Source: Sarcomyxa edulis (Eukaryota; Basidiomycota; Agaricomycetes; Agaricales; Mycenaceae). From it: DNA of 64,000 bases. The DNA is taken from assembly GCA_009761415.1 (NCBI GenBank), contig QUOL01000004.1, forward strand, positions 1,240,001-1,304,000, read 5' to 3'. The notes below the pieces were generated by a model that worked only from the letters and a program-made list of their open reading frames with translations, was not told the DNA's origin and searched no databases. Positions within the stretch are counted from its first letter, which is position 1; each line of letters opens with the position of its first letter. This document shows positions 1 to 13,100 of the stretch, in pieces. A program made the position numbers and the translations under genes.

Positions 1-1036
1 AGTGTCTCGTGTCGTCTAATTGAATCCGCAATGTCAACTTACTGTCCTTGACAATCAGAGCTTCTGGTCCGCTGAGGGAAACCACCGCGGGCTTGGGCTT
101 TGCGCCAAGGCCTAACGTCATATAACCTGTGAGTCCACCGAAAGTTCCCGTTACTGAAGAAGTCGCAGGCAGGGGAGTCGACACCTCTGTTGTAGTGAGA
201 GTGATCAAAGAAAAAATGATGTAGTCTGCGGGTGGATAGGCGAAGCATACAATGTCTGGGTCCAGGAAAGATATCGATCTGGGAGAATGTGGTAATGGCG
301 CTTCCTGAGGTGGTTCTAAGAGACAAATTGGCAGAAATAGATATCAAGACGTACAACATACCTTCACTTCTTGTGCCTCTCCATCCTTCCAAGTGTAGAT
401 TACAACCTTGCGTCGGCATCCGACGACAAGGCACGTCACTATCGTAGGGATAGCTTTGGTAGTCCCGAACTCGACATCGGAGGGTTGCTCGATTCTCCCG
501 TCTGGTGATAGATGTTGCACAGATGTGTATACAGCAAACGAAAAGGCACCTTTGGCCTTGCTCAATGGGGTAGGTGGGGACAGTGTCGGAAGTGGATATA
601 AAGTCACCAATTCCTCTGCACGAGCGTGCAAGAGTATTAGTGGCATTTGACCAGTTTAACGAAGAAACGCACCAGAAAGGAGAATCAAAGAGTTGATGTC
701 TTTGATAAATCCAAGCCTGTCGATCGACCTCCGTGTCAGGTTCTTCTTGGTCTCTATCAAGGAGACTATCTCAGTATCTTCACCGCTGCCTGAATAACGT
801 CAGTTCAGTTAGATGTCGTCGGTGGTGACAATACCACACACTTGAGCTCGTGTCGATACCATATATATGCAAGTTCCCTGTTGCTGTACCGACATACAAT
901 CTGTCACCTAGAAAGTAGGGTTGATGGAAAGTTGAAGGAACAAGTTGGCGTGCGTATGAGTACCTTGAACTGTCAGAGCTTCTATCCTTTCCTTGAAGCC
1001 AGAGATGATATGCTTTGGCGTTGTAAACGGGGCCAT
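1..1036 (-). CDS. VPS39: Vps39/Vam6-like HOPS subunit (CNH domain), 5' part only
   Basis: The product is the N-terminal third of a Vam6/Vps39-like protein, the subunit that links the HOPS tethering complex to the vacuole and helps Rab7-dependent fusion. The start is the ATG at 1036-1034, opening with MAPFTTPKHIISGFKERIEA. Short GT-AG introns follow; the first lies roughly between 960 and 917. Later exons read GDRLYVGTATGNLHIYGI, then FIKDINSLILLSG, then a citron-homology (CNH) core with TIVTCLVVGCRRKVVIYTWK and LGAKPKPAVVSLSGPEALIV. These beta-propeller phrases and their order match the Vps39/TRAP1 family. The clathrin-repeat and Vps39-specific C-terminal domains lie beyond the left edge. The family call is firm. 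The choice of Vps39 over another CNH protein rests on the N-terminal motif and the position of the WKDGE strand. Confidence 0.85.
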
Positions 1037-1849
1037 TTGAACTAGATCAACGCGCACATAGGCAGGGAGATCGTTTGAGGCTGAGGGTTGGCTGCAAGTT
1101 GGCTGAAGGCAAGCTGAAGGACAACCGCTGGGCACGCTTCCGATCGCGAGCAAGCCTCTTCATCCTCAACCATCACCATTCTCTTCTCGTCACTTCATTT
1201 TCATCTATTGTTTCCGTGATTCGTCCCAGTACAGGCTCAGGAAAAAAGGTGTCATTATCGTTCTCTGACTCACCCGTCTGGATAGACAAAGATACGCGCC
1301 TCTCTACAATGGCTTGCCCAACTTCCTCCCCCCGTTTCTCTTATCCTGAGAGGACGCGCGACCTGGCCTCTCCGACAAAGGTTATACACTCCTCTCTCGA
1401 CGAATGAGGGAGAGACGAATATACTCAAGGCACTTGCAGCTCCGAACGCTGCAAGAAGACAGTGGCCTTGCTCTTCCTTCGCCAGACTCAGTCTTGATAG
1501 ACATACCTCTGAGCCGAGTCTTGAGTCATAACGTAGGCCTCGTAGGCTATAGTGCGAGTGATAATATTTTGAACGTACTGGCCCCCGCTGGCCTGCTTGA
1601 GGTTGCTCATGCCCGAGGTTCAAAGGTCCCTGTCTCACCCAAGAGTGGGGAAATCTACCTAGTTGACTACGTTGAATCGACATATGCACTTGGACAGACG
1701 ATGCCTATTAGCTGGAAGTCCAGATCAAAAACATCCCAATACTGCCGCATATTCTCATCATTGTGTGCAAACGGGTCAACCATGTACAGAATATGCGACG
1801 AGTTCGCTTTCCTAGAACCCTATATACACAAGAAAACGACTCGTATGAG
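1037..1849. other. Intergenic stretch with one unassigned open frame
   Basis: This lies between the 5' end of the Vps39-like gene and the 3' end of GET4, both on the minus strand, so it should hold the Vps39 promoter and the GET4 3' UTR. A plus-strand frame runs from about 1404 to 1853. An upstream ATG at 1310 (MACPTSSPRFSYPERTRD) could be joined to it by a short intron. The predicted peptide matches no family I know, and its end overlaps the GET4 stop codon. A small gene is possible but unsupported. Confidence 0.3.
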
Positions 1850-3135
1850 CTAATCCAATCCAGCTGGACTCTGCGAAGCGGTCGGAGGAAGTAGCACTCT
1901 CCTAGTGGGCGCAGATGGTGCTGGCCCTCCGAACATGGAGGATAGCATGTCACCAAACGGATTAGCCGCTTGATTTCGCGGTGGTGGAATGGCAAAGTAT
2001 AGAGTTGCTATATCTTGAAGAGCCTGCAACGAAGAACATTATTTTTTGACGCCGAGCGCCGATACCCAAATTGTCTCACCTGTCTGACTTCCGGAGCAGC
2101 TAGCAGACCACCCTTACTCTGATATGTTCCACAAAGTCTCACCCATGCCTCTCGCATTGCCTTATTACGCTCGCCTTGAGCGCGTTGACACGTCAGTACA
2201 GCCATCTGGGCAAAGTTGAGAACAGGATCAGTGGTAAGGATGACGTCTGTTGTGCCGACTGAGATAGGTGAAGAAGATGGGAGATGAATGGTGGGTAAAG
2301 CTGATGTGAAATGAGTGATGAAAGTCCGAGCTGCGAGAATGTTGCCGTTTTGGAGGTATCTAGATCAGTCAGGATCGCGGCGCAGCTCTGAAAAAACAAG
2401 ATACCAAGTGACGTACGGTATCGTGCCGCGCAGAGCAAATGCACCGGGTGAGCCACCTGCTGACAACCACTGGACAAACATATCTGCTAATAGACGCGCA
2501 CTATCGCGTTTACCAGAAGCAAGAAAATGTGGCTCTGCAAGCTCAAGAGAGCCCTCTGAGATCAAACAGTGTCAAGAGAGGTACAGATCTAGAGTAGTCT
2601 GATTGGCGCACCTTTGTAGAGCAATTCACCGACATAGTGGTGGAGGTCCTGATCTCCTGCAGGACACTTTCCGTGCTTTGCAGTCCAACTACAGATCCAT
2701 GAATAGTGGCCGTACCGTCATACTCAAATCACTTACGCTATCGATTTATCAATCATGGTTTTCCGCCAAGCACCCTCTGGTCCTGCTAGGGCGATAAGTT
2801 GTGTCAACCTTCCTGCGAAACAATTGGGAGCGAGTTAGATCTCAAGACTTCATAGTTTCATTTCGAGATCTTGCACCTCTACTCTCTTCTGAGACTACCT
2901 CCCCTTTCGTCTCATATACATCTAGCATGAATCCCGTCAGATCCACCCCGCTGCCAGCTTGTCCAGCTTTGAATAATTCTCGTGAACTTTGAAAAAGGAC
3001 CTCGATCGCGGTATCGTATTGGCCGGATTTGACATATCGAGAAGCAAATGTGCGCGCCTTTTGGTGAGCTTCGTATGCTTGTGATGAGGATATTAGAGGT
3101 AGGATTGCATTCAGAGCTCGTGTAGCTGAAGCCAT
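1850..3135 (-). CDS. GET4: GET4, tail-anchored protein insertion factor
   Basis: Get4 is an alpha-solenoid protein that works with Get5 to hand tail-anchored membrane proteins to the Get3 ATPase in the cytosol. The ATG at 3135-3133 begins MASATRALNAILP. The first exon has the family's opening helices (AYEAHQKARTFASRYVKSGQ, then DTAIEVLFQSSRELFKAGQ and SGVDLTGFMLDVYE). Later exons give DQDLHHYVGELLYKG, ELAEPHFLASGKRDSARLLA and FVQWLSAGGSPG, all typical Get4 helices. The C-terminus reads NPFGDMLSSMFGG followed by a short Pro/Ser tail, with the stop at 1852-1850. About five or six exons are separated by roughly 50-nt introns. Length (about 320-340 aa) is normal. It is divergent from the Myb-like gene across a 550-bp promoter region. 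Confidence 0.92.
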
Positions 3136-3685
3136 GGATACAATTTCGGATAGTCGATCTAACTGTCACGGTAGCCGCAGATGTGCGTGCGCGTCACGTC
3201 TTGTCACGATGGACATCGCAATATTTTCTCACGCCGTCGTCGACCTCATCGTCAGAGACAGCGAAGGCACCCACCGCTAACGGCAACCGACGACAAAACC
3301 TTCTTTCCGTCGATATCAAGTCATAAACTATCTTTTTTTCTGGAAATCTCGTAGAGATTGCAATATTAGTCCATCTGCATTCATAGGTCGGTCTGTTTAT
3401 CTATTTTATTTGAGACCCGATATAACCTTTATCTGGTGTCTCCGGCAGTGAATTTCCACTTGTGCTTGTCACTCTGTGATCATACCATTCTACATTCAAA
3501 TATACCTGGAACAACTGACTCCTTGTCGCCTTCGCATTTTAGACATATATACACTGTATCCCCGTTGCCCACATCGAACCAGTGTGTTGCTTGTGCAAGC
3601 AAGAGAATCGTCACCAAGTGACTATCCAAGTTTGCCACCAGTTATATGCTAGAGCAATAAACCCTGCTTGAACGAGAGATTATCT
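3136..3685. promoter_or_regulatory. Shared divergent promoter region, GET4 / Myb-like gene
   Basis: This 550-bp gap separates two divergently transcribed genes, so it must carry both promoters. I see no clear TATA box. It holds several pyrimidine-rich runs near 3320-3345 and 3440-3560 and no credible open frame. Confidence 0.5.
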
Positions 3686-5722
3686 ATGGACAATCCCCAG
3701 CACTACCAACCTCTTTCGCATGCCCTAAATCCACCTCCGACTCTAACATCTGTCACGTCTCTACCTCCTCAATCAACGTATTCTTCTTCGATGTATCACA
3801 AGGAAAACACCAGGCGGGAGGAAGAAGATGACGATGACGATGAAGGTCGCGTGGAGGAGCAACTCAATGAGAACGAGCCCGATAATCAGGCCAGTAACCA
3901 TTCTTCCCCTACCATCCAGAACACGAGGTATGTTAGAGTGTTCTATTCGCGTATGCGTTACAAATTGTTACTCAATCTCGCGTTCTCAAAGTACTACAAA
4001 TACGATACCACCTCCTGTGCTTCAACAAACCATTGAACCATCAAATGCTCCGGGGAGAAAACGACGACCAGGCCGTCCAAGAGGCTCCAGAAAGGCGGCG
4101 GCGGCAGCAGCAGCAGCTCAGATAACCACAAAAGCATCTCCGGCACAATACTCAGGACATCCACCCTTACATCCCACTGGCACTGGAACGGCTCCACCGC
4201 AGCTTCCAGACGTGAATGCACAAAATCAGCAATACTATGAATTCCAATGGCGCGTTCTGAATCTCTGCGCGGAATTTTACGGAGCCGCCGAGGAGCTCGT
4301 CGTGAGTCGCCATTGCAAATCATCCATTGCAGTAATCGAGGATGTTGGTTGAGATTCACATAACAGAAAGGGACCCCGGCATTGGTTGTTGCACAATGCT
4401 ATCAAATGGGACCAAGTAGCAGTGTTGATCCTTTGGTCATGCTCAATGAAGCAAAACGCATTTGTGACACTCTGGTAGATATATCCGATCCGGTGTATGT
4501 ACAGAGTTGTACTAATTCGTGATCTTTCCTTCTACCAGCTTGCGAATCCTTCGCGACTAATATCAAACCCTCCTCCACCTATCTATCCTGCAGCGCCGGC
4601 CTTATTCCAGCCTCAAACTCCACACGGGGGTCCTGCTCAAAATATCGCGACAACGAATAACATTGCTAGCACCTCCACTCCAGCGACAGTACCTACTGTC
4701 ATTACTAACCCTCAATCCTTCGTTGTGTCGCTCGGTACTCAGCCTTCGTACCCTCCACAATACCCTATGTATCTTCCTGCGGCGCCCTATCCATCCACAT
4801 CCTACTATCAATACGCTTCTTATGCGGCTCCTGGACCCGCATATTATACAACTTCCCAGCAGCAGCAGCAGCAGCAGCAATCGCCTCAACAATCCTCGCC
4901 ACCACAGCAACAGCCGCAACAGCAGCAACAGCAACAGCAACCTCCCCCTACCCCACCAATCCAGCAAACGCAGCAGCCTGCGACAAAACCAACTGCGACG
5001 ACCATACCTGCGACTATAGGAGGTAATCAGGGTGCATGGACTGAAGATGAGACCGAACAACTGAGAAAGTTGGCCGAGCAAAGTAGAGACACCGGGACTT
5101 CAGGAGAAATCGAATGGGATTGGGTTGTTCATCAATGGGGAAACGGGAGGACGAGGTGCGAGCTATGTATTCTCATTCTTTTCCCTGTTAACCAATGTAC
5201 CTTTTGTTCAGGCATCAAATTCTGATCAAAGCTACAGCAATGGGACTCAAAGAAAGTTCCTCACGTGGAACCAAACGGCGACGAGGTGATGTAGAAACGG
5301 GGCAGATGGAAATGCCCAGCCCTTCACTAGCCCACCCTCCTGCTAGACCTCTATCTTCGGCCAATCAGGTCCCACATCCTTCGTCCACGACATCCCCCGC
5401 TCACAGTCAATCTGCAACACCTGCGGCATCCCCTGCCATGCAGCATCTTCCAAGACCACCGACGGCAAAACCTGCTCCCACTTCAGCGAAGTCTAACTCT
5501 AATAACTTACCATTCCCAATGCCCACTGTGGCTGCAAATACACCGTCACCCATAATTGCTTCGGCGACTACTGGGTCCGATCCACAACGAACAAGCTATT
5601 ATCGTCCACGGCCCAATCAAGAGCCGACATCGAAGTCGCCGTCCACATCACATCATCAATATATGTTCCAACCGAATGGTGGTGGTAGTAGCAATAGGGG
5701 ACCGAGACATAATGGAAAATAA
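3686..5722 (+). CDS. AT-hook and Myb/SANT-like nuclear protein with polyQ
   Basis: This is a probable DNA-binding regulator. The ATG at 3686 begins MDNPQHYQPLSHALNPPP. An acidic stretch (EEEDDDDDE) follows, then after the intron 3928-3991 a canonical AT-hook, GRKRRPGRPRGSRK, with an Ala run behind it. A middle segment (YYEFQWRVLNLCAEFYGAAE, then LVMLNEAKRICDTL) looks helical. A long Gln/Pro-rich region leads to a Myb/SANT-like helix set beginning GAWTEDETEQLRKLAEQ, with tryptophans in EIEWDWVVHQWGNGRTR. That set is spliced to HQILIKATAMGLKESS and a basic KRRR. A Ser/Pro-rich tail ends at TAA 5720-5722. At least five exons join in frame. The name follows from the AT-hook and Myb features; no orthologue is recognised. 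Targets are unknown. Confidence 0.8.
4857..4940 (+). repeat. CAG/CAA tract encoding polyglutamine
   Basis: CAG and CAA codons alternate here, interrupted by a short Ser/Pro segment, and encode two Gln runs of about eight residues each inside the Myb-like gene. The mix of CAG and CAA suggests selection for glutamine rather than simple slippage. Confidence 0.85.
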
Positions 5723-6593
5723 CCCATGAATCGAGTTGTAGTTGTGGAAGTGGATGTTGTACTACCTACTCGTGTGCTGTTGCTGCTATTTTTTACCTTC
5801 GTTATTAGTGCTACTTACTTTACGCATGTGCTTACTGATCTGCAATCGTTGGATGTGTACAACATAATATCAGTACTAGTACTGTCGGTGGTTACTACCA
5901 CTCCTTGGACTCATTGCCTACTCTCTATAAGGAATGCCGGTCTGAGGCTCGTTCGTGAGATCTATTTTTGTCCTGATGCTTCGCAAAATTTAGGTTTGTT
6001 GTATTCTGACGGTGCTGGTAAAATAACAATTCCGCTTCGAACTAAATTTTAATACCGAACACGCTGCGAACACGACGGTACTTTGACGGTACTTGTCACC
6101 GCAGGAGATACGTTTACAGCTAGTTGCAGTGCTCAGCGTCCCGCGCCAGCTGCTATGTTCTTTCACCCTTGGATGTTCTGATCCCCGTCGTTAATAGATT
6201 GACCGCCGCTCTACTTTGGTTCCGAAATTCCACTATTAGTATCAGCAGTCAGAATGTCATCGGTATGTGCTTGCATACTATGTATATCTGACTGCCTTAA
6301 TCATATGAACAGCCAATGCGACGCAGTCATTGCATTGTTCTAAGAAGCATCAAGTCAGCGGCCATTGCTCCGTGATTTGGGATCGAGTCTCTACCTGGGG
6401 CTTGGCCAACTTTAGCCAAATGAATGATGTTCAAGAGACGCCTGTCTATCTTGATCCATGATTTGAAGAGCGTTCTTACTCCGTGGAGAACGCGCCAGAT
6501 GCGGCTATGCTTTGATTCATTCCTGGGCGGTAGGCATATATTGTAGACATGCAGTAGGTTCAGCTTTCTACGCCCCAACCCCTGCCTACAATC
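5723..6593. other. Intergenic: 3' UTR of Myb-like gene and ABC promoter
   Basis: No gene is supported here. A 108-codon plus-strand frame at 5726-6052 begins four bases after the preceding stop and has no recognisable similarity, so it is most easily read as 3' UTR. The remaining part should hold the promoter of the ABC transporter. Confidence 0.5.
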
Positions 6594-9500
6594 ATGGACT
6601 CGGAGGTCTCTTCCAATCGATCCTCCTTCTCATCATACTCCGCAGTGTCTGCCCCAGCTCCGATGATAGACCATGTCACCGGCAACCAAACTTTGGTAGA
6701 TGTTCATGGGCCTGAATCTGATGGGTTCGACTTCAAAGCAGCGCTGGAGGAGGACTTGAGTGAGCATAAGCAAAGTGTGTATCCTTGGTATCTGTATGAT
6801 ATGCACATTGATTTGACGTATCAACCAGTCGTTAATGGTCGAACTCTGCCGGTTGCATTCAAGGCAGGTCTTCCAGTCATTCGAGAGCTCAGATCTTTCT
6901 AAGGCCTTATATCGCTCAAACAGAATCTGACCGTCAAAGGTGCTGGTATATCACACCGTTATCAGTCTACCATTTTCTCTGTACTCAACCCTTTAAACGC
7001 TTGGAACACCTTGATGCAATTACGGAGGCCTCCGCCGTTGAACACAATCTTGCATGATTTCGAGGGCGCCGTCAAAGAGGGCGAAATGTTACGTGAGTAG
7101 TCCACTGAGACCTCGACGCTGCCTGTGCTCATCAATCTATCAGTCGTCTTGGGCCGTCCTGGGTCTGGTTGCAGTACTCTGCTCAAAACTATTGCGAATC
7201 AGAGGGATGGATATGCCAGTGTAGAGGGAGAAGTCATGTACGGACATGGACTCAGACCTGACGAAGTCAAGAAGAGATGGAGAGGCGACATTGTGTACAA
7301 CGCCGAAGAGTGAGACAAGAGTTTTCTTGAGCTCCCTCTGCCGTCTCACTTTTATTGACATACTCTGTAGCGATGTTCATTTTCCGACTTTGACCGTTCA
7401 AGGTCAGTTTCAGATGGTCATCAGCACTCGTACACTTCCTGATCTTCCTTATCCACCAAGATACCCTTCGCGTTTCATCCACGGCGCGTACTCCGTCGCG
7501 TTTGACACGTCCACAAGCTTCGACTCGCTCTGAATTCCAAAACAGAATCATCAGCACTCTATCAAAGTAAGCCTGTTGTACCAGATACACGTCTTTACGT
7601 ATGTGTGGTCTCACATACCTCCTAGCGTTTTTGGGTTGAACGAAGTTCAACGCACCGTCGTAGGTGACGCAGCTATCCGAGGCGTTAGCGGTGGACAGAA
7701 GAAACGGGTAAGCATCGCTGAGGCATTGAGTACGCGGCCTATCCTTGGATGCTGGGACAAGTATGTGGCGTAACAAACAAGAATAACTTCACGCTGATAT
7801 GATTTCCCTCCGATAGCGCAACCAGAGGTTTAGATGCTTCCACAGCTTTAGAATTTACACAGGCTTTGCGTACCGCCACCGACATATGCAATTTGAGCAC
7901 TATTGTGCGTGGATTTCTCGCTCTTCACTGTCAGGCTGTTGAAAATATTCTGTGACTCAATAATTAGGTGTCCATATACCAAGTTCCAGACAGGATCACG
8001 ACTATCTTTGACAAGATATGCTTGATCTACGAAGGTAAGCTGCATATTGTGTTTTTCTCGCAAAAGTGTAGGCCTTAACTTGTCCAAGGCCACATGATCT
8101 ACTACGGACCAACAACTCAGGCTATGGACTACTTCATCAATATGGGCTACGAGCCCAAGCATAGGCAGCCAGTTGCCGATTTTCTCGTCAGCATCACGGA
8201 TCCGTTCGTTCTATTCTTATACTGTACCACCTCCTCAATGTTGAGTCCTGACTATATACCTCATGTAGACGAGAACGGACGGCAAGACCGGGTTTCGAAT
8301 CCTCGGTTCCGAGGTCCCCATCAGAGTTCAGTCGATACTACCAGTCTAGCGAAATCGGCCGTGCAAACCATCAGCAAGTTGTAGAGATGATTGAACGAGG
8401 GAAGAATAGTCATGAAGCTAGAGAAGCATACAAACGGAACGCGGTGTCTGAGAAGGCCAGGAGTGCGCCGAAATCAAGCGCGTATACCATTGTCAGTTTT
8501 CATTTTTCTTCGTGGTCATTTAGCTAAATGTAAAGCTGTAGGGCATCCCAGCTCAAATCGGCGCGCTGATACTTCGCCGGCTACTCATTCTTCGCAACGA
8601 TAAAGCGCAAATCGTGCAGCTTTTCAATTTCATCTTGACTTCTGTCCTTGTCGGGTCCATGTTCCTTCATTTAGCACCTACTACGGATGCCTTCTTCTCC
8701 AGACAAGGTGTGATGTTCTTTTCGATCCTATTTGGCACCATGCAAAATTCGGTGGGTCCATTTCCCAGTTCATTCTCGAGTCCCACTCAATCAAAACCTC
8801 TATAGGCCGAGATACCAGCCATGTATGCACAACGGCCAATCGTAGCTCGTCACATGAGATCTGCTTTGTGTAAGTTCATTTGTTTACAAGGAGTGAATGC
8901 CGAATTTCTTAATGGACCTGCTTCATTCTTAGACCATCCATTCATCGATGCCCTATCTCTCAGTGCGCACCATCATCCTGATATTCAGTTTTGAGTTACT
9001 GAACCTCATTTATAGCCGTCGTCGACATCCCTATCACTGCTATTTCTCAGGCCATTTTCTCATTGCCGATATATTGGATGACCGGACTGCAAAAACGTGC
9101 CGGAAACTACTTTATCTACCTTCTCTTCGTCATCACGATCAACTTGACTACCAAAGGTAAGTTTCTCCAACGCAGTTCGGTCTTCGTCGTCTCATGTATA
9201 AAATCTTGCAGCGTTCTTCCGAGCAGTATCTGCGAGTCTCGCACATGAGGCTTCTGCGATGACCATCAGTGGAATATTTTTGTTAGGCTTCATTCTCTAC
9301 ACAGGATATATCATTCCTCAACCGAGTATGATCGGGGCTCTTCGATGGTGCGTACTTGCAATGTGTTGATGTGCACTGTTTACTAACTTCTCATCGTAGG
9401 ATCACGTACATTAACCCCCTCCGTTATGGATTTGAGGTTCGAAATTTCAATCAGGTCGTGTCTTACCGGTATTGAATCTTATCCAGGCCCTCATAACCAA

Positions 9501-12500
9501 CGAATTCCATGATCTCGAAGGCCGGTGTACTTCACTTGTCCCGTCCGGGCCAGGTGGGCAATCCGCTTTCTACCTTTTACAAAAAGTGTTGAGTTTGCCT
9601 GCATAGGATATGAGAACATTTCCTCCACAAATCGCGCATGTACCGTTGTCGGGTCTGTCCCCGGAAGGACGACCGTGAACGGTGACCGATACGCCGAGCT
9701 TTCCTTCGGATACAGTCACGCACACCTTTGGCGGTAAGCTATCATACTTTACTCATCCATGGCTTCCTTGACGAAGGCATATATGTACCTTCAGGAATTT
9801 CGGGATTGTAATCGCATTCTGGATCGCGTTTGTCATGTGGTTTTTATATGCTACACAGAGAGCCGGTACCATCCCAGACAAAGTTTCGCCACCCCTGCTG
9901 AAGCCAGGTGCCGAACTTCCCGAGAGCTCATCTCCGGATGAAGAGAAAGGTCAAGTCGAATCTAGAGCGCCTTCATTTCGCGTAGCCGATGTTTCAATCA
10001 AGAACGAGTACATCAAATCGAGGTCTGTCTTCTCCTGGCAGCACCTAAACTACGATATATCGGTGGGAGATGAAACCAGACGGCTACTTACTGATGTCTC
10101 GGGGTGTGTTCTACCCGGTAAAATGGTACGCCGCTGCTTTTGCCTACACCTTCTGCGTCTTCCTGATCCTGAACGCGGTAGATTGCCTTGATGGGTGGTG
10201 AGCTAAGATTTTTTTAGCGTAATTTTACAAGTATGAATCACCTCGATACACAGAATCTGGAGCTGGAAAGACCACTCTTCTCAACGTCCTAGCTGAACGG
10301 GTCTCGACTGGAATCGTAACAGGCGATCGCTTGGTGAATGGGTCGTCTCTCCCACTAGACTTCGCAAGACGAACCGGGTATTGTCAACAGATGGGTACGC
10401 ACTAAACTCATACATGCTTATTACCTGCTCAACCTTCCAAAGACGTCCATTTGCAAACTTCGAGTGCGTAACAGGGTCTCACAATGCCGAATCTCTGACA
10501 TCAACGGATGTATGATCTACAGCCGTTCGGGAGGCACTCATGTTCTCTGCGACGCTTCGACAAGACCCATCTGTCAGCTTAGAGGAGAAGCGCTCATAGT
10601 GAGTTCTTCCATTTCATTCGATATCGATGCGAGATGTCACTCATTCTTACTCAGCGTCGAAGAAGTTATCAAGATGTGTGAATTGGAAGATTGGGCCGAT
10701 GCAATTGTTGGTACTCCTAGCCAAGGTCTCAACATCGAACTTCGGAAACGTCTCACAATCGGCGTGGAACTTGCTGCAAAGGTTGGTCACGACAATACAC
10801 AATTGAATGCGAGACTGATTCTGGCAACAAGCCTGATCTTCTACTCTTCCTCGATGAGCCAACATCAGGTACGACGTCATGACATGGTTCGTTGCTTATA
10901 AGCTAAATGATCCTCAGGGTTGGATAGTCAGTCGGCTTGGAATGTTGTAAACTTCCTGAAATCCCTCGCGAATCGTGGGCAAGCAATCTTGTGCACGTGA
11001 GTGGCGTGGTCTTGCAATTGACAATCAGACAGTAACCCAAAGTACAGAATCCATCAGCCCTCCTCTTCGATCTTCCAGGCTTTTGATAAGATTCTTCTTC
11101 TGCAAAAAGGCGGAAGAACTTGCTATTTTGGAGACATAGGACCCGATGCAAGTACTCTGATCCAGTATTTCGAGCACAACGGGGGTAGACCTTGCCGTCC
11201 AGAAGAGAATCCAGCGGTAAATCCGGCTTCCTGTAGGAATGCGGTATCATCCATCTAACATCTGTTCGTTATCAGGAATATATTCTAGATGTGATAGGTA
11301 TGTACATCGGCGGGCATGGTGTTTCGAAAACCAATGTTTTGCTCTCATATAGGTGCTGGTGCAACTGCGAAAAGTTCTATTGACTGGCATGGTGCCTGGA
11401 ACTCGTCAGCACAACGCGCTGCCTTCGAAACAGAGCTTCAGGAACTGCACGCAAGGAAGACCGAAGAGCACACGGACGAAGCGTTGAATGTCACAGAATA
11501 CGCAGCTTCCACCACCACGCAATTCAAGGCATTGTTCCGACGATCAATCCTTGTGAGCCCTTCCATACTAGTGTCCTTAGCGTAACTGAGGGTATTGTCC
11601 ATAGGATTATCTCCGAAACCCAACATATATTATGAGCAAACTCATATTGAATCTCAGCGCTGGTATGCACAATTCCTTACGTTCTCATTTGTAACATGAT
11701 CTTGAACCAACGATACAGGACTGTTCATGGGCTTTACCTTTTTCAAGGCTGGAAATTCACAACAAGGGTTACAGAATAAACTTTTCAGTATTTTCATGCC
11801 GTGTAAGCAGTCTCGTTGATATCAACTGGAGCTTTATTCAATGTCGATTTTAGTGACCATTATGTCCCTGTCGCTGAGCAGCCAGATGCAAGTGCCATTC
11901 ATGTGAGCGCACTTGCATATTATATCCATATAAACATCGCCCTAAGCAGGATTGTTAGCAATTTCCGATATCTTTGGAAGACTCGAGAAGGGGCCAGCAA
12001 GATGTATCATTGGGTTCCCCTTACCACGGTCAGCATAGTAAGTTCATTGACAACATTGTCGCTCTGCTAGGCCCCTCACCTTTCGATTCTAGCTTGTAGA
12101 GATCCCGTTCAATATCATCGGTGCGACCGGATTCTTACTCTCGTGGTATTGGACCGTTGGATTTCCCAATACCTCAGACCGTGTTGGCTTCCAGGTATAT
12201 ATCTGTTCATAACTTGATCGAGATAGCCAGTGATTTGATGCATTCGTAGTGGCTGATGTTATGTTTCTTGTTCCCTCTTTACTTGACAACATTCGCCCAA
12301 TTCGCAGCTGCTATGTCATCCAATCCCATGGCGGCAGCATTAGCGTTTACAGGTGAGTTTCATCTGCTCCTCTTGCCCTTCCTCATCGAATCTCATGTGC
12401 TTTTGAGGCTTTTTTTCGTTTGGCATCTCCTTGTAAGTTTCATCAAGCTGTTTCCGTCTTCAACCTCTCACCAAGCTTGTCGTTCCTTAGTAACGGTGTA

Positions 12501-13100
12501 ATGCAACCATTTTCGCATCTCATCACCTTCTGGCACTGGATGTGAGCATATCTGCATTGCAGCCAACTCTTTACGCTCTGACCAAATGTTTCGCTTAGGT
12601 ATTATCTATCTCCCTTCACGTGGATAATTGAAGCAGTGTTCGTAGATGGAGTCGGTGGACAGGCTATCGTGTGCTCTGCCAAGGAGCTCGCTACTATCCT
12701 CCCACCTGCTGGCTCGACTTGTGGAGATTACCTTTCAAGATACATCGCCGATGCTGGAGGGTATCTCGTCGATCCAAATGCCACCGAGAGCTGTCAATTC
12801 TGTTCGATGAGTGCTGCAGATACGTATTTGTGAGTTCCTCGCGTTTTCCTCTTCCTTTTTCTTAGTTTATTGATCCGATCTTTGTAAGGACATCGTTGAA
12901 TATGTCCTTTAGCCATCGATGGAGGAATGTAGGATTCCTGGTTGCTTATATATGTTTCAACGTAAGCAGTGTGCCTTTGGTATCAAGATTGATGGCTCAA
13001 TTTTATGACTTAGGTTTTCTTGGTGTATCTGCTCACTTACCTGTTCCAAGTGAGAAGGGGTTTCTCTTGGGCGTGGCTCAAAAGATCCAAGAAAGCATAG
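6594..13100 (+). CDS. PDR-type (ABCG) multidrug ABC transporter, full length
   Basis: This is a full-size pleiotropic-drug-resistance exporter of the plasma membrane, (NBD-TMD)x2, about 1,400 aa in more than 20 exons. The ATG at 6594 begins [15 protein letters not shown]1 has Walker [13 protein letters not shown], signature [10 protein letters not shown] and the degenerate Walker B form [13 protein letters not shown] usual for fungal PDR proteins. TMD1 begins near [15 protein letters not shown] and includes TNLTTKAFFR-type and [15 protein letters not shown] segments. NBD2 has Walker [13 protein letters not shown] (partly encoded by a 16-nt exon, 10182-10197), signature-region [12 protein letters not shown] and Walker [18 protein letters not shown]2 ends [20 protein letters not shown] with stop TAG at 13098-13100. 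All exons I tested join in frame. An apparent stop at 6900 is removed by an intron of about 129 nt (6775-6903), whose borders are my least certain. The substrate cannot be read from sequence. Confidence 0.93.

Noticed and set aside
1404..1853. 150-codon plus-strand frame between Vps39-like and GET4 genes
   Set aside because: No recognisable motif, no convincing start, and it overlaps the GET4 stop codon. It is kept only as a note in the intergenic entry.
5726..6052. 108-codon hydrophobic open frame after the Myb-like gene
   Set aside because: It starts four bases after a real stop codon, shows no family resemblance and lies where a 3' UTR is expected.
6775..6903. In-frame stop in the ABC transporter N-terminal region, suggesting a pseudogene
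   Set aside because: An intron with GTGTGT donor and a ctaag acceptor removes it, and every later exon joins in frame with all NBD motifs intact.
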